Under the pieces are notes generated by a model. That model was given only the letters and a program-made list of their open reading frames with translations. It had not been told where the DNA came from and did no database searches. Position numbers and translations under genes: made by a program. This document shows positions 6,232 to 7,023 of a DNA stretch of 7,023 nt, in pieces. This stretch comes from Jatrophihabitans sp. (GTDB lineage Bacteria > Actinomycetota > Actinomycetes > Mycobacteriales > Jatrophihabitantaceae). The stretch spans positions 1-7,023 of the forward strand of contig JAOPVG010000425.1 of NCBI GenBank assembly GCA_025966255.1. The letters are read 5' to 3'. The stretch's first letter is position 1, and each line of letters opens with the position of its first letter.

Positions 6232-6998
6232 CCCTACAGTCGTCCGGCGCCGCCGCGGGTGACACCGGGATCGCCGATCTTGGACCGTGGTTCCACAACC
6301 TGCACTTGCCCGACGGCACTCAGACCGCCCCGGATCATCCGTTGGGTGATTTCCCGGCATTCAAGTGGCGCCAGTTGCAGCGGGCGGTGCCGGCTGACCT
6401 GTCCGGCTCGCGCGTGCTCGACATCGGCTGCAATGCGGGCTTCTACAGCTTCGAATTGGCCCGCCGGGGAGCGCAGGTGCTGGGTATCGACCACGACCCG
6501 CACTACCTCACGCAGGCGCGGTGGGCCGGCGAACGGTACGGCCTCAACAAGGTCGTCGAGTTCCGCCGGATGGGCGTGTACGACCTCGGCGAGCTCGACG
6601 AGTGCTTCGACCTCGTGCTCTTCCTCGGCGTGCTGTACCACCTGAGGTACCCGATGCTCGGGCTCGACCTGGCGTGCCAGAAGGTGCGCGGCCGGCTTCT
6701 GCTGCAGACACTCACCTTGCCTGGGGACGAGCAGGTGGGTCCGCCGGATGACCTCACGCTCGACGAGCGTGACCTTTTGCTGGAGCCGGGCTGGCCGCGC
6801 TTGGCCTTCATCGAGCGGCGGATGGCCGACGACCCGACGAACTGGTGGTTGGCGAACGCTGCCGCTGTCGAGGCGATGCTTCGTAGCTGCGGATTGCACG
6901 TCGTCGATCGGCCTGGCCACGAGATGTGGGCGGCCGAGCGTGATCAACCATTCCGCCACAGCGCAGAACTCGACCGCGCGACCGGACAAAGCCGCTGA
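6228..6998 (+). CDS. SAM-dependent methyltransferase, TIGR04290 (Rta_06860)-like, with CmoB-like motifs
   Basis: 256 residues; ATG 6228 overlaps the previous stop as ATGA and has a good ribosome site. After a variable start of about 17 residues, LGPWFHNLHLPDG (18-30) opens the conserved part. The Rossmann methyltransferase core follows: VLDIGCNAGFYSFELARRGA (63-82) is SAM motif I, GIDHDP (86-91) holds the acidic residue (D88) expected to bind the SAM ribose, and FLGVLYHLRYPMLGLD (132-147) is the motif IV region. The C-terminal part has EPGWPRLAFIE (186-196), DPTNWWLANAAAVEAMLRSC (202-221) and RPGHE (228-232). From memory these blocks closely match the TIGR04290 family. GVLYHxRxP and the NWW...ML..CGL segment also resemble the tRNA-modifying enzyme CmoB, but the protein is shorter and lacks CmoB's N-terminal region. 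As the last visible gene behind four glycosyltransferases, it probably methylates the glycan or its aglycone. The last roughly 20 residues look unconserved. Cytosolic. Confidence 0.9.
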   Translation: MTLQSSGAAAGDTGIADLGPWFHNLHLPDGTQTAPDHPLGDFPAFKWRQLQRAVPADLSGSRVLDIGCNAGFYSFELARRGAQVLGIDHDPHYLTQARWAGERYGLNKVVEFRRMGVYDLGELDECFDLVLFLGVLYHLRYPMLGLDLACQKVRGRLLLQTLTLPGDEQVGPPDDLTLDERDLLLEPGWPRLAFIERRMADDPTNWWLANAAAVEAMLRSCGLHVVDRPGHEMWAAERDQPFRHSAELDRATGQSR

Positions 6999-7023
6999 GG
7001 CGAGGTTTGTCAGCCGGCGACCG

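Larger units (their letters stand above)
1..6998 (+). other. Translationally coupled seven-gene operon (both ends open)
   Basis: All seven genes share one strand and overlap: ATGA at 932-935, 1912-1915, 2964-2967 and 6228-6231, GTGA at 4055-4058, and 13 bases at 5155-5167. There is no gap in which an internal promoter or terminator could sit outside coding sequence. The pattern indicates a single transcript with stop-restart translation and a need for matched enzyme amounts. Operon status is inferred from layout. The transcript's start is outside the window. Only 25 bases follow the last stop, too few to show a terminator or the next gene. Confidence 0.85.

Noticed and set aside
6234..6989. 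Antisense open frame of 251 codons covering the methyltransferase
   Set aside because: It mirrors the methyltransferase almost exactly and has no independent support; the sense frame carries clear SAM motifs.
6999..7023. Possible TTG start at 7007 of an eighth gene, with GAGG at 6997-7000
   Set aside because: Only five codons remain before the window ends, too short to support a gene; no hairpin or terminator is visible either.
1..7023. Frequent GATC tetramers as a possible regulatory or methylation pattern
   Set aside because: They fall in ordinary Asp/Ile/Arg codon combinations common in high-GC genes, without regular spacing or clustering outside codons.

Overview
This 7.0 kb window comes from a high-GC bacterial genome. 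An actinomycete is the best guess, from the G/C-rich third codon positions and the Ala/Arg/Asp-rich proteins, but a high-GC alphaproteobacterium cannot be excluded. There are no RNA genes, mobile elements, CRISPR arrays, long repeats or integration marks, and coding sequence fills almost every base.

Layout: seven genes, all on the + strand, packed head to tail with no intergenic space. In order they are: (1) a medium-chain zinc-type dehydrogenase that enters from the left edge (1-935); (2) a Gfo/Idh/MocA-family oxidoreductase (932-1915); (3) a GT4 glycosyltransferase (1912-2967); (4-6) three diverged, tandem CgeB-like glycosyltransferases (2964-4058, 4055-5167, 5155-6231); (7) a class I SAM-dependent methyltransferase that resembles the TIGR04290 / Rta_06860 family and has CmoB-like motifs (6228-6998). 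Five junctions are 4-base ATGA or GTGA overlaps and one is a 13-base overlap, so the genes are probably one translationally coupled operon. All seven genes end in TGA. No promoter or terminator is visible, so the operon probably extends beyond the left edge and perhaps the right.

How they may work together (inference): two NAD(P)-dependent oxidoreductases oxidise or epimerise a sugar or cyclitol, four glycosyltransferases build a small glycoside or oligosaccharide, and the methyltransferase caps or decorates it. None of the proteins shows a signal peptide or membrane segment, so the chemistry is probably cytosolic. From memory, this combination of families recurs in sparsely distributed, functionally uncharacterised clusters, notably in rhizobia. 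The product is unknown, and this is the most interesting aspect of the window.
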